36,143 nucleotides of DNA from Hoeflea sp. BAL378 (GCF_000759435.1 NZ_JRJG01000079.1:1-36143); one strand, 5' to 3'; shown: positions 23,289-32,687, counted from the first letter of the stretch. Notes: generated from the letters alone by a model not told the origin. Numbers and translations are program-made.

Positions 23289-25265
23289 CTACTTCCAGGC
23301 GGATGCGGAGCGCGTTTTCATGAGTTCGCGATATTGCGCGGTGGTGTTGGGCAAAAGGCTGCCGCTGTCCCAATCCAGTATGATCCCGTATTGCCGGATC
23401 AGGTCGAGCACGCCGATTTCGCCCCGCTGAAACCGTTCAACAATCGGTTCGGGATCGGCTTCGAGCCAACCATGGCGTTGCTTGCGAATGCGCGCGCGCT
23501 CCAGCTTCGTGGCATCGGCGTCGATTCGATAGTCGCAAAGATCGGCGTCGATCACCTTGACGACGACCCCGTAGTCCGTGCGGGCGCGCTCTATGGACAC
23601 ATATTCGTCGATCACATCCTCCAGGACCGCCTTCGGATCGCGTTCGAGCGGATCACCATAGCCGCCGCCGCCGCCCGACGGGCGGTGAAGCGTGTCGCCT
23701 GCCTCCATTCTTACATTCGCCCACAAGGGACCGCGGTCGACAGTTCGGCCACCGCTTTGGTGCAGCGAGTAGACCGGGCAGGAAGGCAGTCCGCCGGCGT
23801 CGCCCCACACCACGGCCCGGGCCCTGTTGCAGACGAATGTCGCTATGGTGTCCTTGGCGTCGTCGGTAAACCGGTAGCCCTTCGCGATTCCCATGCCACC
23901 CCGGTACTTACCCGGACCGGCCGAATCCGCCGCCAGTTCATATTGGGTGACCATGGTCGGCGACAGTCGTTCCTGGCCTTCAACCGGCTGGTTCTTCAGG
24001 CTGATGCCGAACAAGGTGCTGTAGCATCGCCCATCCTTGGTGGAATGCCCGCCCCAACCGCCGGAAAGCCAGTCGTAAAGCAGGTATTGCTGACCGTCGC
24101 CAATGCGCCGGTCGTATCCGCCGATCAGCAGGTAGTCGAGATTGAAGGAACAGGCCATCGCGCGAGACGGCTCGATCTTGGAAAAGATGCTCTGCACGGA
24201 ATTCACGAGCTTCTCATAGGTCATGACATGTCCCGTGCATGCGACGGGCCACTTCGCGCTGACCAGCGTTCCGTCAGGCACCTTCAGGTCCACCACCCTG
24301 AAGAAGCCTGAATTGAGCGGTATTTCCGGAAAGAACAGCTTCAGGCTTGCGCAGATGGCCGAATAAGCGCTGCCTTCGTGCGCGTTGATGTTCATCGCCA
24401 GGGTGGGTGCGGTGCCCGTCAGGTCGAAGGTGAGCTGAGTGCCTTGTTTGATCATCTTCATCTTGATCGGGATCAGGCCGTCGCCGGGGCGGCCATAATC
24501 CTGATCGAGATAGTCGATGCTTTCCCAACTTCCGTCCGGAAGGCTCTCCAGCCGGGCACGGAAGAAGCGCTCGACATAATCCTGAACCGCGCTGAAGGCT
24601 TCGAGAACGTCTTCAACGCCGTACTTGTCGACGAGGCGCAGAAGCTCCCGCTTGCCAACCAGGGTGGACTCATATTGTGCATTGAGGTCGCCTTCGGAGT
24701 CGCTCGGCACGCGCACATTGGCCATGATCATCCGGGCAATGTCGCGCAGGAAGCGGCCCTGGCTCCACAAGCGGATCGGCGTAATACGCAGCGCTTCAGA
24801 CCAGTAGCTCGTGGCGCTGACGTCGAACGAGCCCGGTGCGTTCCCGCCTATATCGGCCCAATGCGCGCTCGACTGCGTAAAGGCGATGAGCTTGCCTTCA
24901 TGAAATACCGGCAGCACGACGCGGATGTCGTTCCAGTGTGTATTGCCGGCATAGGCGTCGTTCATGACAAACGCGTCGCCCGGATGGATATCGTCGCCAA
25001 ACTCGGCGATCACGGCCTTGCACGTATTGTGCATCGTGGCGATGTGGCCGGACAGATCGAGCCGGCCATGCGACACGAGATTGCCGTCGCGGTCGCAGAG
25101 GCAGGACGAAAAATCGCCGTTGAAGACCGTGAAGGAATAGCATGTCCGCCTTACCTGATCGGACATGCTTTCCACCGCAGCCGAAAAGCCGTTCTTCAGA
25201 ACTTCGAACGTGACCGGATCGAGCCTGTCTTCGTGAGACAGGGGATTTTCTTTATGAACACTCAT
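23289..25265 (-). CDS. hyuB: Hydantoinase B / oxoprolinase beta-type subunit
   Basis: This 658-residue protein is a HyuB family member: 'LDPVTFEVLKNGFSAAVESM', 'FVMNDAYAGNTHWNDI', 'FDLTGTA' and the C-terminal 'GGGGYGDPLERDP'. Together with HyuA it makes an ATP-dependent cyclic-amide hydrolase (N-methylhydantoinase, 5-oxoprolinase, caprolactamase type) or, in related sets, part of an acetone/acetophenone carboxylase. Its ATG follows GAGGA overlapping the HyuA stop, with nine bases between genes, so translation is coupled. No gamma subunit of acetone carboxylase is seen, so a hydrolase is more likely than a carboxylase; the substrate remains open. Confidence 0.9.
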   Translation of the reverse strand: MSVHKENPLSHEDRLDPVTFEVLKNGFSAAVESMSDQVRRTCYSFTVFNGDFSSCLCDRDGNLVSHGRLDLSGHIATMHNTCKAVIAEFGDDIHPGDAFVMNDAYAGNTHWNDIRVVLPVFHEGKLIAFTQSSAHWADIGGNAPGSFDVSATSYWSEALRITPIRLWSQGRFLRDIARMIMANVRVPSDSEGDLNAQYESTLVGKRELLRLVDKYGVEDVLEAFSAVQDYVERFFRARLESLPDGSWESIDYLDQDYGRPGDGLIPIKMKMIKQGTQLTFDLTGTAPTLAMNINAHEGSAYSAICASLKLFFPEIPLNSGFFRVVDLKVPDGTLVSAKWPVACTGHVMTYEKLVNSVQSIFSKIEPSRAMACSFNLDYLLIGGYDRRIGDGQQYLLYDWLSGGWGGHSTKDGRCYSTLFGISLKNQPVEGQERLSPTMVTQYELAADSAGPGKYRGGMGIAKGYRFTDDAKDTIATFVCNRARAVVWGDAGGLPSCPVYSLHQSGGRTVDRGPLWANVRMEAGDTLHRPSGGGGGYGDPLERDPKAVLEDVIDEYVSIERARTDYGVVVKVIDADLCDYRIDADATKLERARIRKQRHGWLEADPEPIVERFQRGEIGVLDLIRQYGIILDWDSGSLLPNTTAQYRELMKTRSASAWK

Positions 25266-25274
25266 AGTAATTCC

Positions 25275-27302
25275 TCAAACTGCCAGGATGAGATTGAGAT
25301 AGCGATCCACTGTGCCGCGAGCGCCGGGCGGTATGAGCACGGTGGAATCAACCTGTTCGATGACTGCCGGCCCATCAAGGCGATGCCCGGCGCGAAGATC
25401 GGTTCGCTGGTAGATGGGCGTATCGATCGCCTCGCGGTTGCCGTCGAAGACAACCGGCCGCGATCTCCTGAACTCAGGCTCGCTTCCATCCGGCTCCCCG
25501 AGTGCAAGTTCGAACGGCGGAGTCACGCCGATGGCAACAACGTTGATCCGGAATATCTCGACGGGCGCCTCTTCGCGGCGGTAGTTGTATTCATGCTCGT
25601 GACCGGAGTGAAAGTCGGCCAGAACCGTCTCGATCGAGATGTTTTCAGGGTCCACAGGGACGGTAATCGACCGCCATTGACCGAGGTAGCGCATGTCGGA
25701 AGAATATTCGAAGCGATGATGGCTAGGGTCAATGCCTTCCCGTTCCAGGCGCTCGGCGCCTTCCTGGCGCAGCTTGTCGAAGGCGGACATGAGATCCCCG
25801 GTGTCCAGTTCGTCTCCCCGTCGCAGGATCATGGCTGAAAGGTCATGCCGCAGGTCGACGAGCAAGCATCCGAGCGCCGAAGTCACGCCAGGGTTCGGCG
25901 GTATGATCACGGTGGGAATGTCGAGTTCGCGCGCGATGGCCGCGCCGTGCAGCGGTCCTGCGCCGCCAAACGCGACCAAAGCGAAATCGCGCGGATCATG
26001 TCCCCTCCCAATCGACACGGTGCGGACGGCCTGCGCCATGTTGCCGTTCGCTATATTGATCACCGCCTGCGCCGCTTCGGTCGCCGAGAGGCCGAAATGG
26101 GTCGCGACCGTGGTTTGCACCGCCGTTTCCGCCTTGGACTTGTCCAAGCTCATGTCGCCGCCCAGCAGCTCTCCGCCAAGCCGGCCCAGCACGAGGTTGG
26201 CGTCCGTGTTTGTCGCCTGCTGGTTGCCTTTGGAATAGGCGGCCGGACCGGGATTCGAACCGGCCGACTGCGGGCCGTTTCGAAGACCACCGCCCGCATC
26301 GATCCAGGCAAGCGAGCCGCCGCCTGCTCCAATGGTCAGGACTTCGAGCGACGGAAAGCCGATCGGATAACCGAACTCAATCGACCAGTCCGTGGTTGAA
26401 TTGATCTGGCCGTCAACGGTGATCGAGATGTCTGCGCTCGTGCCTCCCATATCGAGGCCTATGCAGTTTTGAAAGCCGCAGTTGCCCGCGATGCGTGCCG
26501 CGGCGATGGCGCCGGCGGCGATGCCGGATGAGGCCGTGCGTGCGCCGTAGCGTTCCGCCGAGGCTGCAGTCAGAACCCCGCCGCCGGAGTGGAAAATCAG
26601 GATGTCGCCGGTAAGCCCTTCCTGCTTCAGATCGCTCGTAAGCCTGCGCACGAAAGTGCGTATCACCGGCGACACACACGCATTGGCGATTGTCGTCGAG
26701 AATCGCTCATGCTCGAAGATCTCGGGCAGAACGTCGCTGGACAGCGAGATCAAGGCGTCGCTGCCGAGTTCCTCCTGGAGGATAAGGCCCATGGCCTGCT
26801 CGTGAACAGGATTCTTGAATGAATTGATGAAGCACACGGCGACGGATTCGATGCCGCGCTTCTTGATGATCCTGGCAATCGCCCGCGCGCGCTCGGTGTC
26901 AAGCGGGGTGTAGACCGACCCGTCCGCGGCGACGCGCTCCGGCACGACAAGCCTGTCGCGGCGCGCGACGTAGGGCATCGCCAGATCGTAATTCGTGTCC
27001 CACAAATCGTCCTTGTAGCCGCGACCTATCTCGATGACATCGCGAAAACCTTCAGTGGTGACCATGGCCGTACGGGGGAACTTCCGTTCGATGATCGCAT
27101 TCGTGGCGACGGTCATCCCGATGGTCAGCATGCGGATCGCCGGAACCGGTATCCCCGCCTTCTGGATACCCTTCAGCACCGCATTCAACCCATCGGATTC
27201 GGACGGCACCTTCGAGACCATGTGCTCGCCCGTTTCTTCGTTGACGAAAAATAGATCAGTAAAACTGCCGCCGACATCGACGGCCACACGGTATTTTGTC
27301 AC
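25275..27302 (-). CDS. hyuA: Hydantoinase A / oxoprolinase alpha-type subunit (ATPase)
   Basis: From GTG 27302, five bases after GGAGGG, this is 675 residues. A longer frame to 27425 exists but its first 41 residues have no family similarity and the start just chosen has the better ribosome site. The protein opens 'TKYRVAVDVGGSFTDLFFVNEETGE', the ATP-binding fold of HyuA. It then has 'GRGYKDDLWD', 'SGGGVLTAASAERYGARTASSGIAAGA' (split near residues 250-275), 'CIGLDMGGTSADISI' and 'GAGGGSLAWID'. It phosphorylates the ring amide that HyuB then opens. It leads the operon hyuA-hyuB-amidohydrolase and is divergent from an AraC-family gene. A set of phased AGTGC repeats lies upstream. Confidence 0.9.
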   Translation of the reverse strand: MTKYRVAVDVGGSFTDLFFVNEETGEHMVSKVPSESDGLNAVLKGIQKAGIPVPAIRMLTIGMTVATNAIIERKFPRTAMVTTEGFRDVIEIGRGYKDDLWDTNYDLAMPYVARRDRLVVPERVAADGSVYTPLDTERARAIARIIKKRGIESVAVCFINSFKNPVHEQAMGLILQEELGSDALISLSSDVLPEIFEHERFSTTIANACVSPVIRTFVRRLTSDLKQEGLTGDILIFHSGGGVLTAASAERYGARTASSGIAAGAIAAARIAGNCGFQNCIGLDMGGTSADISITVDGQINSTTDWSIEFGYPIGFPSLEVLTIGAGGGSLAWIDAGGGLRNGPQSAGSNPGPAAYSKGNQQATNTDANLVLGRLGGELLGGDMSLDKSKAETAVQTTVATHFGLSATEAAQAVINIANGNMAQAVRTVSIGRGHDPRDFALVAFGGAGPLHGAAIARELDIPTVIIPPNPGVTSALGCLLVDLRHDLSAMILRRGDELDTGDLMSAFDKLRQEGAERLEREGIDPSHHRFEYSSDMRYLGQWRSITVPVDPENISIETVLADFHSGHEHEYNYRREEAPVEIFRINVVAIGVTPPFELALGEPDGSEPEFRRSRPVVFDGNREAIDTPIYQRTDLRAGHRLDGPAVIEQVDSTVLIPPGARGTVDRYLNLILAV

Positions 27303-27627
27303 CGTTCCCTCCGCGTTTATTGTTCCGAAAGCCTCCTCAGCCCGGGCGAAAATGCACCGCAAAACGGCGGCGGCGGCTATCGCGGGAGTGCAGAGAAGTG
27401 CGCGCCAGTGCAGAAATCGACGCAAGCGATTGTGTTGGGGGAACCTCTCTCAACCCGTTTCGCCCGATCGGGGGACCGCATTGGAACGCGTGGCGCGCCG
27501 GTCGATTCTTCGCTTGCGGTGCTGCAAGCGCTGCTTATAGTGGCGAGCAAAACGCGGGGTTGGAGCAACGCGGCCGACATCCGACCAGTAAAATGAAGGT
27601 CTTTTGGTCAATCGCGCAGAGGCGCCC
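27303..27627. promoter_or_regulatory. Divergent intergenic region hyuA/araC with phased AGTGC repeats
   Basis: No gene is supported here. The short motif AGTGC occurs three times at exactly 10-base steps (27387, 27397, 27407), the outer two as AGTGCAGA. Direct repeats on one face of the helix are typical of AraC-family binding. TTGCGG at 27514-27519, a 16-base spacer and TATAGT at 27536-27541 form a possible promoter for the AraC gene. The regulator at 27628 is the natural candidate to bind the repeats. Confidence 0.5.
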
Positions 27628-28626
27628 ATGGTCGACTGGAACAGCCATATGTTGTTCGATTCTTCCAACTATGCGTTGGTGAAGAAGGAAACGACACGCG
27701 TTCTGTCTCCGTTCAACCTGCATGTAACCGAGCATGGCCGCAGACTTGCCGCGCGGCTCGATTATGTCCGTCTCGGCGCGATGTCCGCAGTCCGCCTGGC
27801 TTTCGGGGCGGACGTTTCAACCGCTACCGATCCATCCGGCGACTACTATTTCATAACACTGCCGCTGGCGGGAGAATCGTTGCAGGTGATTGGCACCACG
27901 AGGGTTGAGGTAAACCCCGACAGGGGATCGGTCCTCAGTCCCACCTCGCGCCATCGACAGATTGCCGATCGCTCCTTCTCGCAGCTCATCCTGCGATTGA
28001 AGCGGGAGCGCGTCATGCAATTCATGGCCCGGCTGCGGCCGTCCTCCAACACCGCAGAGAAAACGATCGAATTCGACCCTGTGCTCGATCTTCGCGGCTC
28101 GGCCGGCGATTGCTGGCGGCATATCGGCGATCTGCTGACGGGAGGCGGCGCGATCGTCAGCCGTGCGCAACAATACCCGCTGGTTGCCCGGCAGTTGGAA
28201 GAAATGGTGATGGCCGTTCTTTTCACGACACAGGACTGCGGATTGAGCGATGTGTCACGCGATGATGCGGCAACGCCGCTACCGCATTATATCCTCCGTG
28301 CCGAGCGCTACATGGCCGCCAACCTCGCCACGCCGCTGACGATCGAGCAGATCGTCAGCAACGCCGGTGCAAGCCGCAGAACGGTCTTTGAAGGCTTCCG
28401 TCGTTGCCGGGGGGCCACGCCTCTGGAGGTGCTGCGGGATCTGCGGTTGAACCGCATCCGCGATGCGCTACTGCATCCGGATACCCCTGATGCGACCGTG
28501 ACGGATGTGGCATTCGCTTACGGTTTCAGTCACCTCGGTACGTTTTCTGGTCACTATTACCGGAAGTTCGGTGAACTGCCCTCCGCAACGCTCAGGTCAG
28601 GGAAGTCGTCAAGCGTTCAAAGGTGA
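27628..28626 (+). CDS. AraC-family regulator of the hyuAB operon
   Basis: From ATG 27628 this is 332 residues; TTG 27604 in frame is an alternative. The N-terminal half resembles the AraC_binding_2 domain ('YYFITLPLAGESLQVIG', 'GSVLSPTSRHRQI'). The C-terminal helix-turn-helix pair is 'LTIEQIVSNAGASRRTVFEGFRRCRGATPLEVLRDLRLNRIRDAL' (spread over residues about 230-275) and 'TVTDVAFAYGFSHLGTFSGHYYRKFGELP'. It is divergent from hyuA and probably activates the hydantoinase-like operon in the presence of its substrate. AGTGC repeats in the gap are its likely site. Confidence 0.87.
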   Translation: MVDWNSHMLFDSSNYALVKKETTRVLSPFNLHVTEHGRRLAARLDYVRLGAMSAVRLAFGADVSTATDPSGDYYFITLPLAGESLQVIGTTRVEVNPDRGSVLSPTSRHRQIADRSFSQLILRLKRERVMQFMARLRPSSNTAEKTIEFDPVLDLRGSAGDCWRHIGDLLTGGGAIVSRAQQYPLVARQLEEMVMAVLFTTQDCGLSDVSRDDAATPLPHYILRAERYMAANLATPLTIEQIVSNAGASRRTVFEGFRRCRGATPLEVLRDLRLNRIRDALLHPDTPDATVTDVAFAYGFSHLGTFSGHYYRKFGELPSATLRSGKSSSVQR

Positions 28627-28728
28627 GCGAGGTATCATCATCGAACAGTCCACCGCTTTGTCGCTAGAGCGCACCCCGTTGTGGCTTCTGATCGGTTCTC
28701 TTCTTTGCTTTGTGCAGACGTGCTGAGT

Positions 28729-28781
28729 GGCCAATTCTCGATGGAAATATCCTGGCCCCAGGGTCAGGTCCCAGTGGAAAT
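28729..28781. repeat. Imperfect 20-base direct repeat, possible IS21-type end relic
   Basis: GGCCAATTCTCGATGGAAAT (28729-28748) and GGTCAGGTCCCAGTGGAAAT (28762-28781) agree at 14 of 20 positions, 33 bases apart. IS21-family elements have several such repeats near their TG...CA ends. There is no transposase frame near, so at most a solo end remains. Resemblance is from memory and weak; the surrounding 28627-28847 holds no gene I can support. Confidence 0.35.
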
Positions 28782-28847
28782 CAACAGGCAAAGCGCTCTC
28801 CCGCAGCACACGATGCGTAACGGGACCACGGCGGGGCGCGGCGAATT

Positions 28848-29417
28848 TCAGAGCATGCGCGGGAGAACGTCGGTCTCGCCGCCCTTGTCCTCAAGCCGGT
28901 GCTTGATGGTGCCCGCCACGTGCAGAACGATGCAGGCCAGCAGGAGATAGGCGCTGTACATGTGCAGCGCCTGAAACACCGCGAATGCCGCATCGCTCTT
29001 CGGCAAGATTTCCGGCACGTGCGGGATGAAGAAAAAGGGAACGCCGTCGCCATCCGGGATGCTGCTCGACATGGCGTAGCCCAGCAGCGGCGTGAGGAGC
29101 GTCAAGGCGATGATCAGCCAGTGGGTGCCGTGCGAGAGCCGTTTCTCCCAGGCCTTCAGAGCCGCGGGCGGATGCGGCAGCACAGCGTGGTGACGCCAGC
29201 GCAGGGTGAGATGCACCAGCGCCACCAGCCAGACCAGCATCCCGAACTGCTTGTGGTTGGGATACAGGATGCCGGCGGTGGGATCGAATTCGTCCCGGCC
29301 GGTCATGTACCAGCCGGCCGCGATCAACCCCAGCACCAGAACGGCGCGCAGCCAGTGCAGGATGCGGATCGATGCCGGATATTTGACGCTGCGGCGCAGT
29401 CGAAACACTTCAGTCAT
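28848..29417 (-). CDS. Cytochrome b561-type membrane protein
   Basis: From ATG 29417, eight bases after AAGGA, this 189-residue protein has four membrane helices with heme-ligating histidines: 'RILHWLRAVLVLGLIAAG', 'NHKQFGMLVWLVALVHLTLRW', 'SHGTHWLIIALTLLTPLLGYAM', and 'LHMYSAYLLLACIVLHVAG' (each under 22 residues and separately placed). This is the prokaryotic cytochrome b561 pattern, moving electrons between quinol and a periplasmic acceptor such as superoxide or a soluble cytochrome. The frame could extend to 29606 but the added 63 residues are arginine-rich and have no family similarity. No partner cytochrome or YceI-like gene is close. Confidence 0.85.
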   Translation of the reverse strand: MTEVFRLRRSVKYPASIRILHWLRAVLVLGLIAAGWYMTGRDEFDPTAGILYPNHKQFGMLVWLVALVHLTLRWRHHAVLPHPPAALKAWEKRLSHGTHWLIIALTLLTPLLGYAMSSSIPDGDGVPFFFIPHVPEILPKSDAAFAVFQALHMYSAYLLLACIVLHVAGTIKHRLEDKGGETDVLPRML

Positions 29418-29598
29418 GCAGCCATCCTTGTTGGGTGAGCTCCCCGCCGACACCAGTCTCGGCGGGAACTGTCCAACGTAGATCGAAGCTTCTTGCAGAT
29501 TCCGTGGAGATCGCGCCGATCGCTCCCGCCATCCGTCCTCACTGCGCTTGCCGCGAACTGCCTCGGGGCGCCGGATGCGTCGCCGCCCGAGGGCGGAC

Positions 29599-30606
29599 CT
29601 AGGCATCCATCTCCGCCATCAGGCCGAAAAGACCGTCCCCCGGCGCGCTGAGCGTGGGGAAGCGCCGCCACGCAACCATTCCGGTCGCGTTGAAGACGAG
29701 TTCCGTCGGCTCTGCCATGACATCGTCGAGATGGTGCAGCCAGCCGGCGATCTGTCCCGCTTCCACGACCTCTCCCGGTCGGACCGAGGGTTCGAAATGT
29801 CCGGCATGGGCGGCATAGATGGACGTTTGGGGTCCGAGCGAGCGCATCAGAATGGTCGGCGCGGCGTCGGGCAGATCATAATCCGGCACGATGCCATATT
29901 CGCGCAGCACCCTGCGCAGACCGGTTTCAGCGATTTTCAGGCCTTCGGAGGACAGCGTGACACCGCTGCCGAGTTCGGTGGTGAGAGCCGGAATGCCCAC
30001 CGCTTCCGCCGCCGCGTAAAGCGTGGAGCCGGCACCGCCGCCCACGCCCGTGGTCACCATCCCGACAGGGGCCGCAAAGCTTGCAAGCAATTTCCGGATC
30101 GCGGCGGTCTCGTCTTGTGTGCGTCCGGGGCGCGCAAGGGCCAGCGGCAGGTGATCCAGCGAAAAGCCTCCCGAATGCAGATCTATGATGAGGTCGGCAA
30201 GCGGAAACAGCACGCTTGAGACGTAGTGGGCGATCATCTCGGTCGGACCGCCATCGGCCCGGCTCGGGAAAACCCTGTTCATGTTGCCGTTGTCGAGCGG
30301 CGAATTGCGTTTTCCGGCCATGACCGCAGGCCGGTTGAGCGCAGGCAGGATGATGATCCGCCCGGACACCGACTTGCCGGCAAGCTCCCGCGCAAGCTTC
30401 AAAAGCGCCACCTGCCCTTCATACTCGTCACCATGATTGCCGGCGATGAACAGCGCCGTGGGCCCGTCCCCGCCCTTGATGCAGATCATCGGCACCGGGA
30501 TCATGCCATAGGCCGAATGATCCGGAGAATAGGGCACATAGGCATGGTCCGACTGCACGCCGTTTCTGTCAAAATCGATGGTGGTCCAAACCCGGCTCTT
30601 GCTCAT
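29599..30606 (-). CDS. Succinylglutamate desuccinylase/aspartoacylase-family deacylase (DoeB-like)
   Basis: From ATG 30606, five bases after GAGGA, this is 335 residues. It is a zinc-dependent N-deacylase of the AstE/ASPA type: zinc ligands His58 and Glu61 in 'AGNHGDEYEGQ' and His144 in 'IDLHSGGFSL', with 'NRPAVMAGKRNSPLDNGNMN' at 91-110 shaping the substrate pocket. The closest named group is DoeB, which deacetylates N-acetyl-diaminobutyrate in ectoine breakdown. DoeA and other ectoine genes are absent, so another N-acyl amino acid is likely. It is last in the operon of MetC-like lyase and amino-acid importer, seven bases after the ATPase gene. An import-deacylate-cleave order is inferred. 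Confidence 0.85.
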   Translation of the reverse strand: MSKSRVWTTIDFDRNGVQSDHAYVPYSPDHSAYGMIPVPMICIKGGDGPTALFIAGNHGDEYEGQVALLKLARELAGKSVSGRIIILPALNRPAVMAGKRNSPLDNGNMNRVFPSRADGGPTEMIAHYVSSVLFPLADLIIDLHSGGFSLDHLPLALARPGRTQDETAAIRKLLASFAAPVGMVTTGVGGGAGSTLYAAAEAVGIPALTTELGSGVTLSSEGLKIAETGLRRVLREYGIVPDYDLPDAAPTILMRSLGPQTSIYAAHAGHFEPSVRPGEVVEAGQIAGWLHHLDDVMAEPTELVFNATGMVAWRRFPTLSAPGDGLFGLMAEMDA

Positions 30607-30613
30607 GATGTCC

Positions 30614-31345
30614 TCAGAGAATCTGGTGGAGAAATGCGCGCGTGCGGGCATTCCGGGGTGCCTCGAAGAAGATGTCCGGCTTCGCGGCTTCGACAATGCG
30701 CCCCTGATCCATGAAGATCACCCGGTCGGCGACCCGCCGGGCAAAGCCCATTTCGTGGGTCACACAGATCATCGTCATGCCATCCGAGGCGAGATCCGCC
30801 ATGACATCGAGCACTTCCTTGATCATTTCCGGATCGAGGGACGAGGTCGGCTCGTCAAAGAGCATGGCTTTGGGAGACATGCACAGCGCCCGGGCGATGG
30901 CGACACGCTGCTGCTGGCCGCCCGAAAGCTGACCGGGATATTTCAAGGCCTGCTCGCGAATGCGCACGCGGTCGAGCAGTGAAAGCGCCACGTCTTCAGC
31001 GGCGGCTTTTTCCAGCCCGCGCGCCCGCGTCAGCGCGAGCGTGCAGTTGCGCAACACCGTGAGATGCGGAAACAGATTGAACTGCTGAAACACCATCCCG
31101 ACAGTGCGGCGAAGGGTAAGAAGATCGTTCTGATCCGCCACTCCCTCAACCCGTATCGACCCTTCCTGAAAGCTCTCGAGCCGGTTGATGCACCGAATGA
31201 GCGTTGACTTGCCCGACCCCGATGGACCGCAGATCACGATCTGCTCGCCTTTCATAACGTCGAGATCGATCTCCTTGAGGGCTTGAAAATCCGCGTACCA
31301 TTTGTTCAGGCCCTTGACGGCGATGACGACATCATTGCTAACCAT
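30614..31345 (-). CDS. Polar amino-acid ABC transporter ATPase
   Basis: This 243-residue ATPase has Walker A 'GPSGSGKST' (40-48), Q-loop Gln87/88, signature 'LSGGQQQR' (140-147), Walker B '[12 protein letters not shown]' (160-171) and H-loop His197. It is of the HisP/GlnQ type ('[13 protein letters not shown]', '[25 protein letters not shown]', the latter across residues 195-219), so it energises uptake of amino acids across the inner membrane. It sits nine bases after the second permease. The nearest functional hint comes from the binding protein and enzymes in the same operon. Confidence 0.92.
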   Translation of the reverse strand: MVSNDVVIAVKGLNKWYADFQALKEIDLDVMKGEQIVICGPSGSGKSTLIRCINRLESFQEGSIRVEGVADQNDLLTLRRTVGMVFQQFNLFPHLTVLRNCTLALTRARGLEKAAAEDVALSLLDRVRIREQALKYPGQLSGGQQQRVAIARALCMSPKAMLFDEPTSSLDPEMIKEVLDVMADLASDGMTMICVTHEMGFARRVADRVIFMDQGRIVEAAKPDIFFEAPRNARTRAFLHQIL

Positions 31346-31354
31346 GTGCAGCTC

Positions 31355-32014
31355 TTATCGTTTGGAAGATTGCATCAGGCGCACTTCAAGCCGGCGGACA
31401 CACCAGGCCATCGTGGCGGCGAGAATGAAGAAGACGATGCCCAACAGCAACATCGGCTCGGCGTAGCGGAACGTGCTGGATGCAATCTCCAATGTCATCC
31501 CCATCATCTCGGCTACTCCGATGACGGCGAGGTAGGGGGTCGATTTGAGGATCGACACGAAGTAATTGCCCATCGGCGCCGCGATGTTGCGCAGCATCTG
31601 AGGCGCAATCACCCTGAACGTCACGTCCATCGGCGCCAGCCCCAGCGCAAGCGCTGCCTCCGACTGACCCGCCGGGATCGTGTCGATACCGGCCTTGAAG
31701 ACTTCCGCCAGATAGCCGGAATAGTAGATGCTGAGCGCCATTCCGCCGACCACCACGCCCGGCAGAACCACGCCATAATAGGGGAGCACATAATAGAAGA
31801 AGTAAATCTGCACCAGCAGCGGGGTCGAGCGAATGAAATCGATGATCAGCCGCATCAGAAGCCCGAGGGGACGGTTGACGCGGCGCAGGATTTCGAAGGC
31901 GAAGCCAAGCAGGAACGCGCCGGCGCAGGACACCAGCGCTATGGCGAGGGTCAACGGCATCGCCTGAAAGATCGCCTTCAGGATCTGCAGCAGAAAAGGC
32001 AGATCAAACGCCAC
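31355..32014 (-). CDS. Polar amino-acid ABC transporter permease 2
   Basis: This 219-residue HisMQ/ArtQ-type permease starts at GTG 32014, overlapping the preceding permease by 11 bases. Five hydrophobic segments are visible, among them 'LLQILKAIFQAMPLTLAIALVSCAGAFLLG' near the N-terminus and 'TPLLVQIYFFYYVLPYYGV'. The cytoplasmic EAA-type loop is 'GQSEAALALGLAPMDVTFRVIAPQ', which docks onto the ATPase. It pairs with the permease at 32004-32678 to form the heterodimeric membrane pore. Length is normal. Confidence 0.9.
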   Translation of the reverse strand: MAFDLPFLLQILKAIFQAMPLTLAIALVSCAGAFLLGFAFEILRRVNRPLGLLMRLIIDFIRSTPLLVQIYFFYYVLPYYGVVLPGVVVGGMALSIYYSGYLAEVFKAGIDTIPAGQSEAALALGLAPMDVTFRVIAPQMLRNIAAPMGNYFVSILKSTPYLAVIGVAEMMGMTLEIASSTFRYAEPMLLLGIVFFILAATMAWCVRRLEVRLMQSSKR

Positions 32015-32678
32015 GGCCGTGATCCTCCATCAGTTTCCCCGATCCCTGCCCCACTTTGCGCTCGAGCCAGCGGCCGAAGATCGTGATCGGATAAAGCAGA
32101 ATGAAATAGGCAAGCAGAAGCGCGGAATAGATGGCCGGCGGGTCGAAGGTGAGCTGACTGATTTCCTTCGCCCTGTGGGTCATGTCCGACATGGTGATGA
32201 GGGCGACAAGCGAGGTTCCCTTCACCAGTTGAATGAGCTGGTTGACGAAGGTCGGCAGCATGGCCCTTACCATTTGCGGCAGTTCGATCGTCCACAGGAT
32301 GGCCGGCCTGCGCAGACCGAGCGCGAAGCCTGCCTCCACCTGGCCGCGATCGAGCGCCTGAAGCGCAGCGCGGACGGACTGGCTGCCATAGGCGCCGACA
32401 TGCAAGCCGAGCGTGGAAGCGGCAACAAGCGTTGCCGAGAGATAGATGCCAACCGTCGGCAGCGAATAGTAGAACATGAACATCAGCACCAGAACCGGCG
32501 TGGAGCGCCAGAACTCGATGATCATGGTCACGCTCGCGCGTGACGCGCCCTTGAGGAAGTGCTGCAGGATGCCGGCGACCAGGCCGAACGGAATAGCGAA
32601 ACAGAGGCCCATGAACGTGACCGTCAGGGTCACGTCCATGCCTTCGAGGATACCGCGGAAGATATCGAAAAAGCTCAC
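32004..32678 (-). CDS. Polar amino-acid ABC transporter permease 1
   Basis: This 224-residue permease starts at GTG 32678. It has hydrophobic helices ('VTLTVTFMGLCFAIPFGLVAG', 'TPVLVLMFMFYYSLPTVGIY') and the EAA loop 'GQVEAGFALGLRRPAILWTIELPQ'. It is of the EhuC/HisQ type. It overlaps the second permease by 11 bases and follows the binding-protein gene by nine, so all are in one transcript. A functional importer also needs the upstream binding protein, which is interrupted here. Confidence 0.9.
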   Translation of the reverse strand: MSFFDIFRGILEGMDVTLTVTFMGLCFAIPFGLVAGILQHFLKGASRASVTMIIEFWRSTPVLVLMFMFYYSLPTVGIYLSATLVAASTLGLHVGAYGSQSVRAALQALDRGQVEAGFALGLRRPAILWTIELPQMVRAMLPTFVNQLIQLVKGTSLVALITMSDMTHRAKEISQLTFDPPAIYSALLLAYFILLYPITIFGRWLERKVGQGSGKLMEDHGRGV

Positions 32679-32687
32679 GCTTCTGCC

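Noticed and set aside
24378-25838. 486-residue plus-strand frame over hyuB/hyuA
   Set aside because: Antisense shadow of HyuB and HyuA, which have full family motifs.
26241-26266. tRNA 3'-end-like stretch (GGTTCGAATCCC on the minus strand)
   Set aside because: It lies in the conserved 'SAGSNPGPAAY' codons of hyuA and no acceptor, D-arm or anticodon arm can be built around it.
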